Assembly (NCBI GenBank): GCA_009103225.1
Contig: RHPI01003079.1
Span: 28,377 to 92,376 of the forward strand
DNA length: 64,000 nucleotides
Source of the DNA: Chlorokybus atmophyticus
Lineage: Eukaryota > Streptophyta > Chlorokybophyceae > Chlorokybales > Chlorokybaceae
Direction: 5' to 3'
The position numbers were made by a program, and so were the translations under genes. The notes below the pieces were generated by a model. It was not told the DNA's origin. It worked only from the letters and a program-made list of their open reading frames with translations, and did no database searches. Positions 53,546 to 64,000 of the stretch are shown in pieces. The number at the start of each line of letters is the position of its first letter. The stretch's first letter is position 1.

Positions 53546-55755
53546 TCGTTTACGCGAGCACAAGTTGTACGTTCAACTACAGAAGTGCAAGTTTATGCTA
53601 CGCGAGGTGGCGTACCTGGGCCACATTGTGTCACATAAAGAGATCAAGCCGGACCCCAACAAAGTGCAAGTGGTGCGCGAATGGTCTGCCTCGACCAACG
53701 TGAAGGAGGTAATGTCGTTCTTGGGCCTTGCGGGATACTACCGCAAGTTGACCATGGGATTTTCGCGCATTGCGGCTCCTTTAACCACCCTACTTAAGAA
53801 AGAGAAGTCTTGGAGCTGGTCTATGAAGGAAGAGCATGCATTTGCTGCGTTAAAGAAGGCATTGACAGTGGCACCCGTCTTGGCTCACCCCGACATGGAC
53901 AAACCCTTCATTTTGGCCTGTGACGCATCCGATACAGCTATGGGAGCTGTGTTACAGCAAGACCAAGGCATGGGTCTTCAACCTGTAGCGTTCTTTAGTA
54001 AGAAACTGTGTGGAGCAGAGCTGAACTACTTTGTGTACGAGAAGGAGCTATTGGTGCAAGTGCACCAATAGTCCTTCTAGTGGTGGCGCTGCGACAATTG
54101 CAATGCTTTCTTGAGGGCAAAAGGTTCGTGCTGGAGACGGACCATTCCCCATTGAGGTACTTACAGACACAACCACCTCTGAGGTGGAGACAAGCGCGGT
54201 GGTTGGAGTTCTTTCAACTTCTTGATTTAAGATTTAAGAAGTACAAGCCCAGTACGTCTAGTAGTGTGGCCGACGCGCTAAGCCGGTTGAATGCGATTGA
54301 AGCACTCGCTCAAGTGCAACCGGAGTGGGCCGACCAGATCCGACAAGTGCTTTGCAAAGACACAGAGGGTAGGAGAGTCTTGCGGGACATGGAGAGCACA
54401 GCAACGGACACAAGTGGACATTGGACAAAGCAAGACGGTCTACTATGGCCGCTTGTACATCCCCAATAATGCACATATGCGTGTTCAACTTATTAAGGAA
54501 GATCATGACATACCCATTGCTGGCCATCAAGGAGTGGAGAGGACGTTGGCAAGCTTGAAACAACGCTTTTACTGGCAGGAGATCCAACGTGACGTACGCG
54601 ACAATGTGGCGTTGTGCGACGCATGTCAAAGGGTGAAAGCAAGCAACCAAAAGCCAGGTGGGTTGCTACAACCTCTTCTCATGCCATTCTCCAAGTGGGA
54701 GCAAGTTACTATGGACTCTATTACGGGGCTGAAGACAACAAAAGGGTACGACACAATACTCGTATTCGTAGACAAAGTCAGCAAATTGGTACGCTTGGCA
54801 CCGTGTTGTGAGTCTTGCACATGAAGTATGTCTTTCGTTCCCTTGGACTACGACAAAGCATTGTGAGCGATCGTGATCCCTGCTTCACAAGTGGTTTTCA
54901 GAGGCGCTGCATAGTGCACTGGGTACTACCTTAACGTTTAGCACGGCTTTCCACCCGCAAATTGATGGCCAAAAGGAGTGAGCCAACCGTGTGATTGAAG
55001 ATATATTGCGCTGCCTCGTGAATGCATGGCAAGACAATCGGGCGGAGTTGCTAAAAGTGGTGGAAATTGCCATTAACAACCACACTAATGCAAGCACGGA
55101 TGTCACCAGCTTTTTCATGAACTACGGCCGACACCCGCTGACACCGCTGACGGCGTGGACACCGCGACAAAGTGACATTGATGTGGAAGCAGTAAGCAAT
55201 GATCTGACAACATGTGCGGACATTAACAAGGCAGCGAGAGAGGCGTTATTGGTGGCAAAATAGGCAAAAACAGTACGCAGACGCGCATCGCCGATATGTC
55301 ACATTTCGAGAAGGCGATATGGTATTTTGCTTTCTGCGAGGAACTTACAGGTGCGTGCTGGAATTTGCAAATTAATTAAGTGCTGGCTTGGGTCATTCCA
55401 AGTAGTCAAATTGGTTTCGGACTTGGCGTACAAGTTGCAACTGCCCGACTGTATGCATATGCGTCCACCCTATCTTTCATATATCCCTGCTGAAATCATA
55501 TCGCGGAGAGCCACCATTGCGTTCACCGCCTGGGTTGGTTACGGAAGGTCATATGGAATACAAAGTGGAGGACATATTGGGTGAGAAGACGGTGCGCAAC
55601 ATGCGCAAATATTTGATGAAAAATGGAAAGGCTACCCGATGCATGAAGCCACTTGGGAACCGAAAAAGCACTTGGCAAATGCACACCATATCCTGCAACA
55701 GTATCTGCAACAACGAGCAGAGAATCCTCGAAAGCTTCGAGGACGAAGCTCACCT

Positions 55756-55768
55756 AGAAGGGGAGGAG
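55756..55768 (+). promoter_or_regulatory. Polypurine tract of the chromodomain gypsy element
   Basis: agaaggggaggag immediately precedes TGTAACC, the LTR start. Confidence 0.7.
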
Positions 55769-56335
55769 TGTAACCGTCGAGGCCAAGTTTCATAATTTTA
55801 GGACCTTTTTTGGCCCATTTATCGAGCACCACGTTTTCATGACTTGTGGCATATATCGGCGAGTTATGAGTCTGCCGCGGATATCGACCGGGGCCCCAGG
55901 ACCAGTCCGGAAGGTGCCAAAAACCGGAGGGCCAGTCGAGATGAGCTCGACCAGATTTCTAAAAGGGCCTGGCGCCAAGTAGTATAACTTGACCATATGA
56001 GCACCTAATCAAGAGATCTTTGATGCGTAAGAAAGGTCTAGAAGTATACAGTATACAAGGTTCTGCAATGACATCTTAACATCTTGTTTTGTGTAGCACG
56101 GGGATCGTCTAGACAGTAGCATGTGCAGACTGGTAGGTATAAAAGCGACACTCTACAATGTGCAATACAGCCTTTAGCTCCCTAGTTTCTTGTGTGCAAG
56201 CCTGGTGGTGGTTAGCAGGGGTTGCTAGCGTGTGTCCACCGGTGCATGCTTGTGTGGCGATCCAAGGCGCTACACAAGTCGGTGTGTAGCTTCGAGCGCA
56301 TGTGCGTGCGTACGCGAGTGGCGGGGCGCGTGTGT
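55769..56335 (+). mobile_element. 3' LTR of the chromodomain gypsy element
   Basis: Starts TGTAACCGTCGAGGCC. Aligns, in inverted orientation, with 57863-58426 over about 560 bp. Contains a TATA box and the stretch cacaagtcggtgtgtagc. Its right end is approximate, placed where the two LTRs stop matching (near ggcgcgtgtg). Confidence 0.8.
56138..56145 (+). promoter_or_regulatory. LTR TATA box
   Basis: TATAAAAG about 370 bases into the LTR. The opposed LTR has the same box at 58054-58061 on the minus strand. Confidence 0.6.
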
Positions 56336-56407
56336 GTGCTTAGCAAAGGGGGCAAGGTTCCGGTGTAAATACCGTGTCCTGATGAGAGGGTTGTTGACTG
56401 GACCAAC

Positions 56408-56722
56408 TCACAGGTGACAAGGCACGAGCACCGTCACATACTTAATCTCAAAATCAAACAGTTGAAAGAACTCAAACCACGCTTGTCTTTGGCTCAGATG
56501 TGGTTGTGTCTGTAAGTACCTCAATGGGGAATGGTCCGTATCCTGCACGAACTTTTCGCCCTCAAAAAAGCATCGCCATTGTCGCAGCGCCATCACTTGC
56601 GCCAATAGCTCCTTCTCGCTTGCATAACTTACCACCATGGGCGTGTTCATAGCCACCTCCGATTTCTTCCTTGGTTGCGATGTCACAATCTTCATTTGTG
56701 CGTGAGGCTCCCCCTCATCCAC
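56408..56722 (-). pseudogene. Opposed gypsy RNase H fragment
   Basis: Minus strand reads VVSYASEKELLAQVMALRQ then TDHSPLRYLQTQPH and FEFFQLFDFEIKY, close to but distinct from the RNase H at 54000-54250. A separate partial element joined tail to tail with the LTR at 55769-56335. Confidence 0.8.
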
Positions 56723-56839
56723 AGCAGTAGCCTCCTTACCTACTGGGGGGAGTCATTTCCCTGATCCTCCACGCCATCTTCCTCCATTACGTTGATGCGT
56801 CGTGCGCGATATGTGTTGCCACCTGATGCAGAAACTTGC

Positions 56840-57830
56840 TTGCGCCGCTTTGAGCAATTGAAGGCTAAATGTTCTGTCAAACCGCACATATAACACTTGC
56901 GCATGCTGCTACATGCCTCACCACACGTCCACCGTGCTTTGCCACGCCCTTACGCGTGTGTACGGCACCCACCTTCATTGGTTGATGGTCCGAAATACGC
57001 TCCACCTTCCTTTGCTGTGAACTTGGTTCCCTTCGTGTCCATGCATGTTGAAAGTTTCCCCTAGGCTGATCACCACGCTTTTGCTTGCTTCCACGCCTCT
57101 AGTCAGCGTTTGTTGCGAAAGACTTAAAGTACAACGCGTCAAGACGCTTCGCGATGCGTATAGTTTCCGCCAAAGTTTTAGGGTTTCGTAGCTCCACTTT
57201 TTGTGTCCCAAAGGTTTCAAACCACGTGTGTACGTGTCCAACTGCTCTTTCTCGGTCATGTTGAATATGGATGTTACCGAACGTTGAAACGTAGCCGTGT
57301 ACGCCGTCACCGACCCCGTTTGCACAACGGCTGCAATTTTATCACGTGCGGCCTTTACACTCCACGGGAACAAGCTGATGCCTGATCTCCAGAGCCAACG
57401 CTTCCATGATGGTCAGTGGTAGCGCCAACCCACTTGCAACACGCGTACAACGATGTCTCCACCATACAAGTGCTGCACCTTCAAGTAATGTCGCTGCAAC
57501 CTCCACGTGCAGATGCGTGGGCACCTCCGTGAGCTTCAACCAAGACGATACTTGAAAAACCCATTCGCCTATTGCATCTCCATCACGTTGACCTTTAAAT
57601 GGCTTGGGCTTTGGCACCTTCACATGCACGCGCGAGCTTGATGCCATGGGAACTTGTACACGCGCCATTGCATGCTCATACGCCTCGCGTTGTGCTTGTG
57701 CCGCCAATTGAGTGTGATGAAGCTCTTCCCTCAATGCTAAGATGGCAGCTTGAAGCTCTTCCATGCGAGCATTCTCCATCTCCACTAACACACTACACTC
57801 CACTTCCGAATGAAAAGTGTTAACGCCCAC
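56840..57830 (-). pseudogene. Opposed gypsy gag with zinc knuckle
   Basis: 57830-57342: N-terminal coiled segment (MEELQAAILALREELHHTQ), then the retrotransposon-gag core (KPKPFKGQRDGDAIGEWVF, LLEGAALVWWR). After a frameshift near 57355, 57354-56975 continues (VTAYTATFQRSV, EKEQLDTYTRGLKP). A CCHC knuckle (CYMCGLTEHLAFNC) lies near 56856-56897. The gag then ends, and a deletion joins it to the RNase H fragment. Its 5' LTR is 58426-57863. Confidence 0.8.
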
Positions 57831-57862
57831 TCACTTCCTCTCCCACCATCGTAAACCGTGTA

Positions 57863-58426
57863 CACGCGCGCCCCACCACTCGCGTACGCACGCGCGTGTG
57901 CTCGAAGCTACACACCGACTTGTGTAGCGCCTTGGATCGTCACACAAGCAAGCACACCAGTGGACACACGCTAGCAACCCCTGCTAACCACCACCAAGCG
58001 TGCACACCAAAAACTAGGGAGCTAAAGGTTGTATTGCACATTGTAGAATGTCGCTTTTATACCTACCAGTCTGCACATGCTACTGTCTAGACGATTCCCG
58101 TGCTACGCAAAACTAGATGTTAAGATGTCATTGCGGAACCTTGCAGTATACTTCTAGACCTTTCCTTATGCATTAATGATCTCTTGATTAGGTGCTCATA
58201 TGGTCAAGTCATACTACTTGGCGCCAGGCCCTTCCAGAAATCTGGTCGAGCCCTCTTCAACTGGCCCTCCGTTTTCTGGCACCTTCCGGACTGGTCCTGG
58301 GGCCCAGTCGATATCCGCGGCAGACTCATAACTCGCCGATATCTGCCACAAGTCATGAAAACGTGGTGCTCAATAAACGGGCCCAAAAAGGTCCTAAAAT
58401 TACGAAACTTGGCCTCGATTGTTACA
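57863..58426 (-). mobile_element. 5' LTR of the opposed gypsy element
   Basis: On the minus strand begins TGTAACAATCGAGGCC and matches the LTR at 55769-56335. Shares the TATA box at 58054-58061. Followed (minus direction) by a possible primer-binding region (tggtgggagagg) and then gag. Confidence 0.8.
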
Positions 58427-58849
58427 CAGATGTCGAGCAAGACGGATGCCCAAGCTCGCCCTGCTTGCTGTCTGCGTTGCACTTATTGAGTGACATGAAG
58501 TGCTGGTGGAGGGGCTGCCCAAACCTCCGGTAGTACTGCAAGTTGAGATTCAGACAAGCTAGTACACATGCACATGGATCTAGTGTAAGCACTAAGACAC
58601 ACATGCACAGCAATTGCCTCACATGAGCATACACGCACTACATTGTATCACCTGCAAGCTTAGATTATCATGAGTTCACGGGCTTTTGCACCCCGTCAGT
58701 CTCTACACACGTTTGCTCTGGCAAGCACCACGTAAGCTATACTTAGCTAACGCGGTGCTGCAAGTCTTGCCACATAGCTAGCTTCACACTTTTCAACAAG
58801 CTATGCCGCGCGCCATACACTCAACTACATACGGAGTTCTTGCCATCCT
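58427..58849. other. Spacer, no gene seen
   Basis: tgca-rich sequence between the opposed LTR and the decayed gag tail. No domain recognised. Confidence 0.4.
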
Positions 58850-59455
58850 TCAAGAGCTCTGGGCTGCGCCAGCCTGCGCCAAGTTCGGTGTCTTCGGGCT
58901 TGCTCACACTCCGCGCCACACACTGTTTGTAAGTTTGCCACTGGACTCGCAACTGCTCGATGTCAGTCCTTACACCATGACCACCAGTACAATAAGGACT
59001 CAGCCATTTCAAGCTGACCGAACTTGTCCATGATATGCACTCAACAGTGCAATCATGCAAGCCAACTTCTAACATTATAGAGGGTGTCGCAACATCAGTG
59101 GCAGTAATTGTTGTGGCGCTTGCATCAGTTGTTGTGATTGAGGTCGCCGCAATGAGTGTGGCAGCAGTCATGGCCGGTGTCGTGGCTTCAGTGGAAGCAG
59201 GGGTGATGTCTCCGCCACCCATGGGCTCGGCGACCATGGCTGCGGTGGTGTCGGTGCTTTCCATCACTGGGGACAACATGGTGCAAAGTGTACCTGCACC
59301 TGCTGCAATGGTTGGTGTGGATGCCGACGGTGTCATCGATGGCGTCGTCCCAACAGTGGTTGTGGCTGCCGAGGCAGCACCACTTGTGGCTTCCGATAAT
59401 GCCGTTGTTGATGATTCGTAAGCGTCTATGCGTGCACGTCTTGTCGGCTGCATAC
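58850..59455 (-). pseudogene. Decayed gypsy gag tail (methyltransferase-gypsy family)
   Basis: Minus-strand Ala/Thr-rich frame. Its start (MQPTRRARI, then ALSEATSGAASAA) aligns with the gag tail of the long element (VQPSRRAR, SSEATSGAASAA). The copia insertion at 59456-62318 separates it from the rest of the same gag at 62324-64000. Beyond about 59030 the reading is not clearly conserved. Confidence 0.7.
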
Positions 59456-59885
59456 TGTTGAGATGGACAATGACAAGCATACACATGCACAAGTGCACGC
59501 CACAACACCAGCGTCAGGAGGCCATACAAGACCATCTATTGCCATCATGTCCATGGATGTTATACCCGCCAGCTACACATGCTTCTACTATATAAGCTAC
59601 TGCATTTATCACAATCAACTATAACATGCGCTCTAAGTTGCTCCACGTAGCTAGCTTTGAGAGCTTTTCAACAAGCTATGGCACACGCCAATAGTCAAGT
59701 AACCACCGAGATACATTTATTCTACTACAGCGCCGAGAGGTCTCCAGATTCCGGACTCATCGATGCGCCTGGAACCTTTCTTGCGCCTAGGATTCTCGAC
59801 TTGAGTCCCCCGGAATCTTCGAGCGGCTATTCCTATGCAGAGGCCAAGCTGACCGGCTGACCTAGATGTAGGAATATCTTTAACA
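59456..59885 (-). repeat. Copia 3' LTR
   Basis: 430 bp. On the + strand starts tgttgagatggacaatgac and ends atatctttaaca. Paired with 61876-62318. Confidence 0.85.
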
Positions 59886-60425
59886 CTCCTTCACGGGCAG
59901 CTTGGCCTTTACACCTTCGCCTTTGTAGATCATGTACCGCTAGCTCTTATGCTAGCCTTACTCCTCTTGTGCGCGATTGCCACGCCTTTCACCTTCTCTT
60001 CTTACTTCACCTCTTCCACCATGCTTCCCATATGCGCGTAAAATTGGTTCGCCTTGAAGTACTTGTCCTACTCAACAACTGGAGCCTCTCGGTTGACCTT
60101 CAACCCCTTGCTCTTTTGCTGCACATGCTTGCTGCCGCCTTGCGCCTGCTGCACCTCTCTTTCTGAGGTAGCAACTCCACCTTTAATGAAAGCTCTTGGC
60201 TCTTCCATAGCCACCTTGCTTTCCACCACTTGCTTGTAGCTCCTTGCAGCTCCCACGGGCTCCGAGCTCATCCGCTTTACAACAACCTTCAGTGCCTCCT
60301 TGTTCCCTTGACCTTGTGGTGTTTTAAATGCTCCCTTCTCAACCACCTTTGTCGCTGCAACATCCTTGTGCGTCTTGTCCTCCTCAACATAGTAGAGCCC
60401 GCCCTTGTTGCCTACCACATGTGTG

Positions 60426-60426
<1 letters not shown>

Positions 60427-60519
<93 letters not shown>

Positions 60520-60571
60520 NCCTCAACATAGTAGAGCCCGCCCTTGTTGCCTACCACATGTGTGACCCCCC
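60427..60571. repeat. Poly-C tract with a single-N join and duplicated flank
   Basis: 93 C residues (60427-60519), one N at 60520, then the preceding ~48 bases (cctcaacatagtagagcccg...) repeated before a shorter C run and unique sequence. The duplicated flank shows two reads or contigs overlapping at a homopolymer and not being merged. The real tract may be only about a dozen C. Confidence 0.85.
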
Positions 60572-60699
60572 CCCCCCCCCGCACTATCCTAGCCTTGTCC
60601 GCATCAAACACAACTCTAGCACCAACCCTTGTGGCTACACATACTGAGAACAAACTAGTCAATGCACCTGGCACATACAGTACATCTCCAAGCACAAAC

Positions 60700-60886
60700 T
60701 TAACTACACCACCAACCTCGCACATGAGGTTGGCGTCTCTCTTTACAACAGCATCCAGCCATTTTTTGTTCCCAAAGTCCACCGTGACTGGCTTAATTAC
60801 ACCACCAACCTCGCACATGAGGTTGGCGTCTCTCTTTACAACAGCATCCAGCATTTTTTTGTTCCCAAAGTCCACCGTGACTGGCT
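60700..60886. repeat. 93-bp tandem duplication in copia protease
   Basis: Units starting at 60700 (ttaactacacc) and 60793 (ttaattacacc), nearly identical. It keeps the reading frame (31 codons). Confidence 0.85.
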
Positions 60887-61177
60887 AGGTCAAGGGAGTG
60901 AGGTTGATGAGCTTGCTGCTGTCGCTTGTGAGATGCTTGCTCGCTCCCAAATCCAGCACCCACCCCAGGATACTCCGCTCCATCATCACATGCATAAAGA
61001 GCACATACCCGCTCCTCACCATCAGCCCTTATTCTCTTCCACTTGGGACACTTGCTCCTGACATGACCACGCTCCCCGCAATGCCAACATTCTACATTGC
61101 TGCCTCGAGCGCCCTTTTTCACATGTACATGCTTCGATGAAGTTGCGAACGCCACACATCGGATTCTGCTCCGTTCT

Positions 61178-61750
61178 TTACTTCATCCTCTTCCTCAAGC
61201 GTTGCTCCTCTTGAAGAAGCCGTGGTGTCATTCCATCCAACGTCAAGTCCTCCGTTGACGACTCTAAGATAGTGATAACAACCCTATACTCCTTGAGCAA
61301 ACCTGAGAGCACAGCCCAAACAACCTCCACCTCCTTGAGCTCATGGCCAACACCAAGCAAGTCTCTCCACAACGCCTTTGCGCGCGCCATGAACTTGACA
61401 ATGGCCTCTGCACTCTCCTTGCGCAATGAGTTGAGCTTCTGCCTTAGCTGCAGTCTCCTCCCCATGCTACGCGCCTTGAAGTGGTTCTTTAGCTTCGTCC
61501 AAAGCTCCCTTGCATCCTTGCACTCCCTCACCAGCACCAAGTGATAATTCGCCATGTGCAAGCCAATCAGCGCCAGAGCCTTCCTCCCTCGAGACGCCCA
61601 AACACTCGCCTCACCAACGGGAACAGTCTTCTTCGGGTCTACATACTTGCCCACAACCCTTTGTGGGCTAGTAGCAGCTCCATCTTCACGTTCCAAATAG
61701 ATGTGGTTGTCAACGTCCAGTGGGTCGATCATGAACTTGATGCTGTCCAT
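61178..61750 (-). CDS. Copia gag
   Basis: 190-codon frame MDSIKFMIDPLDVDNHIYL with the typical copia gag architecture: ALALIGLHMANYHLVLV, ELWTKLKNHFKARSM, LRQKLNSLRKESAEAIVKFM, LLKEYRVVITILESS. The C-terminus is basic (LRKRMK). It ends before the zinc knuckle, which follows in another frame, so one frameshift separates gag from nucleocapsid and protease. Confidence 0.85.
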   Translation of the reverse strand: MDSIKFMIDPLDVDNHIYLEREDGAATSPQRVVGKYVDPKKTVPVGEASVWASRGRKALALIGLHMANYHLVLVRECKDARELWTKLKNHFKARSMGRRLQLRQKLNSLRKESAEAIVKFMARAKALWRDLLGVGHELKEVEVVWAVLSGLLKEYRVVITILESSTEDLTLDGMTPRLLQEEQRLRKRMK

Positions 61751-61875
61751 GCTGATGACCTTTGTTGCCCCTCTGCTACTCGCAGATCTTGCAACCCATT
61801 ACTCACACAGCATCCACACCTACTCACACAATATAACTAACTACAACCTACACAAGCATGTGTGGGCCCATAACC

Positions 61876-62318
61876 TGTTGAGATGGACAATGACAAGCAT
61901 ACACATGCACAAGTGGACGTCACAACACCAGCGTCAGGAGACCATACAAGACCATCTATTGCCATCATGTCCACAGGTTTTATACCCGCCAGCTACACAC
62001 GCTTCTACTCTAGAAGCTACTGCATCTAGCATATCCAACTATAACCTGCGCTCTAAGTTGCTCCACGTAGCTAGCTTCAAGAGCTTTCCAACAATAAGCT
62101 ATGGCACACGCCCAATAGTCAAGTAACCTTTGAGATACAATCATTCTACTACAGCGCCTGGAAGTCTCCAGACTCCGAACTCGCCTACTAGGTAATACGC
62201 GCCCGAAACCTTCTCGCACCTGAACCTCTCGACTTGAGTCGCCTGGAACCTTCTAGCGGCTATTCCTATGCAAAAGGCAAGCTGACTGGCTAACCTAGAT
62301 GTAGAAATATCTTCAACA
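61876..62318 (-). repeat. Copia 5' LTR
   Basis: 443 bp, same ends as its partner. Next to it, on the internal side (minus strand), lies ggttatgggcccacac, a candidate primer-binding region. Confidence 0.85.
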
Positions 62319-62323
62319 CACAC

Positions 62324-64000
62324 GGGATGGCGTGGAAGTGTCCCTCTCGCGTTTTTACGCCATCAGAGCTCAGCGGGCGGAGTAGAGGCTTAATAATCCT
62401 ACTCCTTATTTTCTTCCAAGCGTGCCACGCACGCCATGAGGGCTGCCACTTAGTCAAGAGCTGCAGCTGGTGGGTTTGCTGGTGCTTTAATAGCAGCAGC
62501 TCCAGCACGAGGACGTCCCTAGGGCCCTTTGCGCTGTGGAGGGCGGTTCTTCCCTCTGCAACCCGGCTCGTCCTTGCGAGCACCAGTGTTGTTATTGTTG
62601 GGGTTGTAGCCACCAACGTTAGTGCCATTGTTGTGACCACCAGCGTCGCTGCTGTTGTTGTAGCTAATAGAGGGCCGCAGCTCGAGGAACTTGAGCCAGC
62701 ATATTGCCTCCAAGTGTCTTATCTTGTGGCAGTAGTCCCACACAAGGTTGCCATAGTCTTTTGTGCAATTTGTTCGGTAGTGCCCATGCCGACCACATCG
62801 ATGGCACAGTACTGGCGCAACAAGGGTAGCATGTGCTGACCGTTTGACCTTATTGCGAGTGACTGGAGCATCCCAATTGCAATCTCATTGGAGGGGCTTT
62901 GCACTTGTGCTTGCCATGGGCCGTGATGCGCTTTGGTTGGTGTCCAACACTGCTTTCTCATACACCGCGCGCTTGTGGATGGCTTTGGCTTTTGCTTTTG
63001 AAAGCTTCCTTGAGGGTGTAGCCGAGGGGTCTGCTGTAGTTTAGCGTAAAGCGCGCTGACTCACTCAACGTGTGGTCCAACTCAGCCACGTACACCGCCG
63101 CGGCACCCTCACGGACAATCTTGCAGTCAGTGTCCTTCCGCCATCCTTCCAACCGTAAATACAACCCGAGCGGGTCCTCGTTGGGCTTCCGTCATAAGCG
63201 TCTCAGCTCCTCCACCTTGCTGTTAGTTTAAGGTGGGAAGGTGCGCCGCAACTTGCATTGAATGCCGCGTAGAGGTCCTCGAAAGGAAAGTGAAACATGG
63301 TAGCACCAACGATAACGGCTGGTGCGTGCAGTGCCACTAATTTGAGGGTGAAGGTATTGCCTCCTGCTGAAGCACGTGACCTCGGTGTTGGCAGTGGCAA
63401 TGCACCCGTATCCGCAGCTGCAGCTTGTTGCTCAGCGTGCTGCTCTTTGATGATGGCAGCGACGCGATCAAGCACTTTAGAATTATGACGGTCGGCCCTC
63501 TTGATCTCAATCTATGCAGGAATTAAGGTGGCCACCACCATCTCTTTGTCCTCTGCTTTTTGCATAGCTGCAGCTAACGCCTAGCCGGTGACTGCAGGTT
63601 GAGGGAGCACTGCCGCAGGGGCAGCAGCTGCTGAGCTGTGCATTGACGTGGATGCTATGATGCTGGCATGCTCGCCATAGCCATCAACTTTGTGCAACTT
63701 AGCAATGGACTTCCACACATTATGTGTCTCATAATCAAGATACTGAGCCATAATACGAACGACATCTCAGCTGACCAGTCTTTGTTCTGAAGGGCTTGCT
63801 ATCGCATCATGGAGTGGAACTTGATGAACTCATCGAACGGTGTGATCCCTAGACGTCTCTAGACCGCGGAGTTGGTTGAGCTGGAAGGTTCCATCTCTTT
63901 GTCGTCACTCCTGAATAGGGTAGACAAAGTCGTTGACGAGGAGTAAAGTGGAAGGAGGTGAAGCCGGAGATGGGACGAGAGCCTTCGCTGCTACGCTAAC
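62324..64000 (-). pseudogene. Decayed gag of the methyltransferase-gypsy family, cut by window end
   Basis: Homologous to 30740-32500 of the long element: start region near 63990-63600 (DEFIKFHSM-like, LQNKDWSAEM-like readings in broken frames), 63475-63203 (MLDRVAAIIKEQHAEQQAAAA), 63164-62958 (MYLRLEGWRKDTDCKIV, RPLGYTLKEAFK), zinc-knuckle region 62961-62519 in shifted frames (CHKIRHLEAICWLKF) and Asn/Gly-rich linker. Interrupted at 62319 by the copia element. It keeps Gln where the long element has its internal TAG. Confidence 0.8.

Larger units (their letters stand above)
53130..55768 (+). pseudogene. Chromodomain-type Ty3/gypsy pol, multiply frameshifted
   Basis: Left-truncated pol: RT from CIDYGAL and LDLAGGYHQIRIAP (53140-53345), MHLDNIQVYSK in place of the YxDD region, FLGLAGYYRKL (53716), RNase H (LACDASDTAMGAVL near 53910; ETDHSPLRYL near 54136), integrase zinc domain (AGHQGVERTLASL, CDACQRVK near 54510-54640), DDE core (TMDSITGL near 54712; SDRDPC near 54868; DGQKE before a TGA near 54980). 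The C-terminal chromodomain appears in shifted frame at about 55545-55700 (YKVEDIL, then KWKGYPMHEATWEP). Two inverted templated insertions (53471-53519 and 54061-54080) and several other shifts break it. A dead element of a different gypsy lineage from the methyltransferase family. Confidence 0.88.
60068..61155 (-). pseudogene. Copia nucleocapsid and protease remnant
   Basis: Minus strand: CCHC knuckle CWHCGERGHVRSKCPKWK near 61050-61095, then the protease site VLDLGASKHL near 60940-60970, where copia normally has D-S-G-A, so Ser has become Leu. A 93-bp tandem duplication (60700-60886) repeats KPVTVDFGNKK...MCEVGG. VLYVPGALTSLFSV follows, then a Gly run over the poly-C tract and a Lys/Val-rich tail ending at 60068. 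No integrase follows. Confidence 0.75.
59451..62323 (-). mobile_element. Internally deleted Ty1/copia element with both LTRs
   Basis: LTRs 59456-59885 and 61876-62318 (TG...CA ends, clearly homologous) flank only about 2 kb of internal DNA coding gag and part of protease on the minus strand. Target duplication: catac (59451-59455) and cacac (62319-62323), one mismatch. Removing the element restores a gypsy gag reading. Integrase, RT and RNase H are missing, so it is non-autonomous. LTR divergence of several percent indicates an older insertion. Confidence 0.85.

Noticed and set aside
60230-60647. Proline- or glycine-rich proteins across the poly-C tract
   Set aside because: The runs are translations of an inflated homopolymer and a duplicated flank around a single N. 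The true coding here is a minus-strand copia remnant.

Overview
The window looks like repeat-rich nuclear DNA of a eukaryotic microalga, most likely a green alga. The evidence is one spliced host gene with many short GT-AG introns, a plant/metazoan-type peroxisomal APH-acyl-CoA dehydrogenase fusion, a kangaroo-like DIRS retroelement with split direct repeats (a type known from Volvox), and a dense nest of LTR retrotransposons. I cannot name the species. The sequence is a scaffold: it has one 397-base N gap (11332-11728) and three single-N joins (41478, 47636, 60520) that look like unresolved contig overlaps.

Layout. 1-6103: no supportable gene, only hairpins, minisatellites and simple repeats. 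6104-10196 (-): the only convincing host gene, a 16-exon IBR3/ACAD11-like gene whose exon phases all agree, giving 806 codons ending in the peroxisomal signal SKL. 12589-14608 (-): a Tigger/pogo-type transposase with introns and two frameshifts. 16510-18870 plus 27222-27290 (+): a decayed Ty3/gypsy copy. It is split first by a 916-bp solo LTR with a 4-bp target duplication, then by an 8.35-kb insert with inverted termini (18871-27221) that itself carries a 6.3-kb DIRS/kangaroo-like element (20358-26668). 27205-29765 (-): a second gypsy copy. 29766-40671 (+): a nearly full-length gypsy element. Its pol encodes, in order, protease, C5-cytosine methyltransferase, reverse transcriptase, RNase H, integrase and a C-terminal PHD finger. 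41479-52857: two further near-identical partial copies of its 3' half and downstream flank, joined by single Ns. 53130-58426: a decayed chromodomain gypsy element and an opposed partial relative. 58850-64000 (-): a decayed gypsy gag interrupted by a gag-protease-only copia element with both LTRs and a 5-bp target duplication.

The most interesting system is the gypsy family that carries its own DNA methyltransferase between protease and RT, plus a PHD finger where chromoviruses carry a chromodomain. Two diverged copies share an unusual methyltransferase motif IV (W-E-C-Q instead of P-C-Q), so that variant looks like a family trait and not decay of one copy. A plausible inference is a retrotransposon that writes and reads chromatin marks. 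The sequenced copy carries in-frame stops and a protease Asp-to-Asn change, so it is probably not autonomous.
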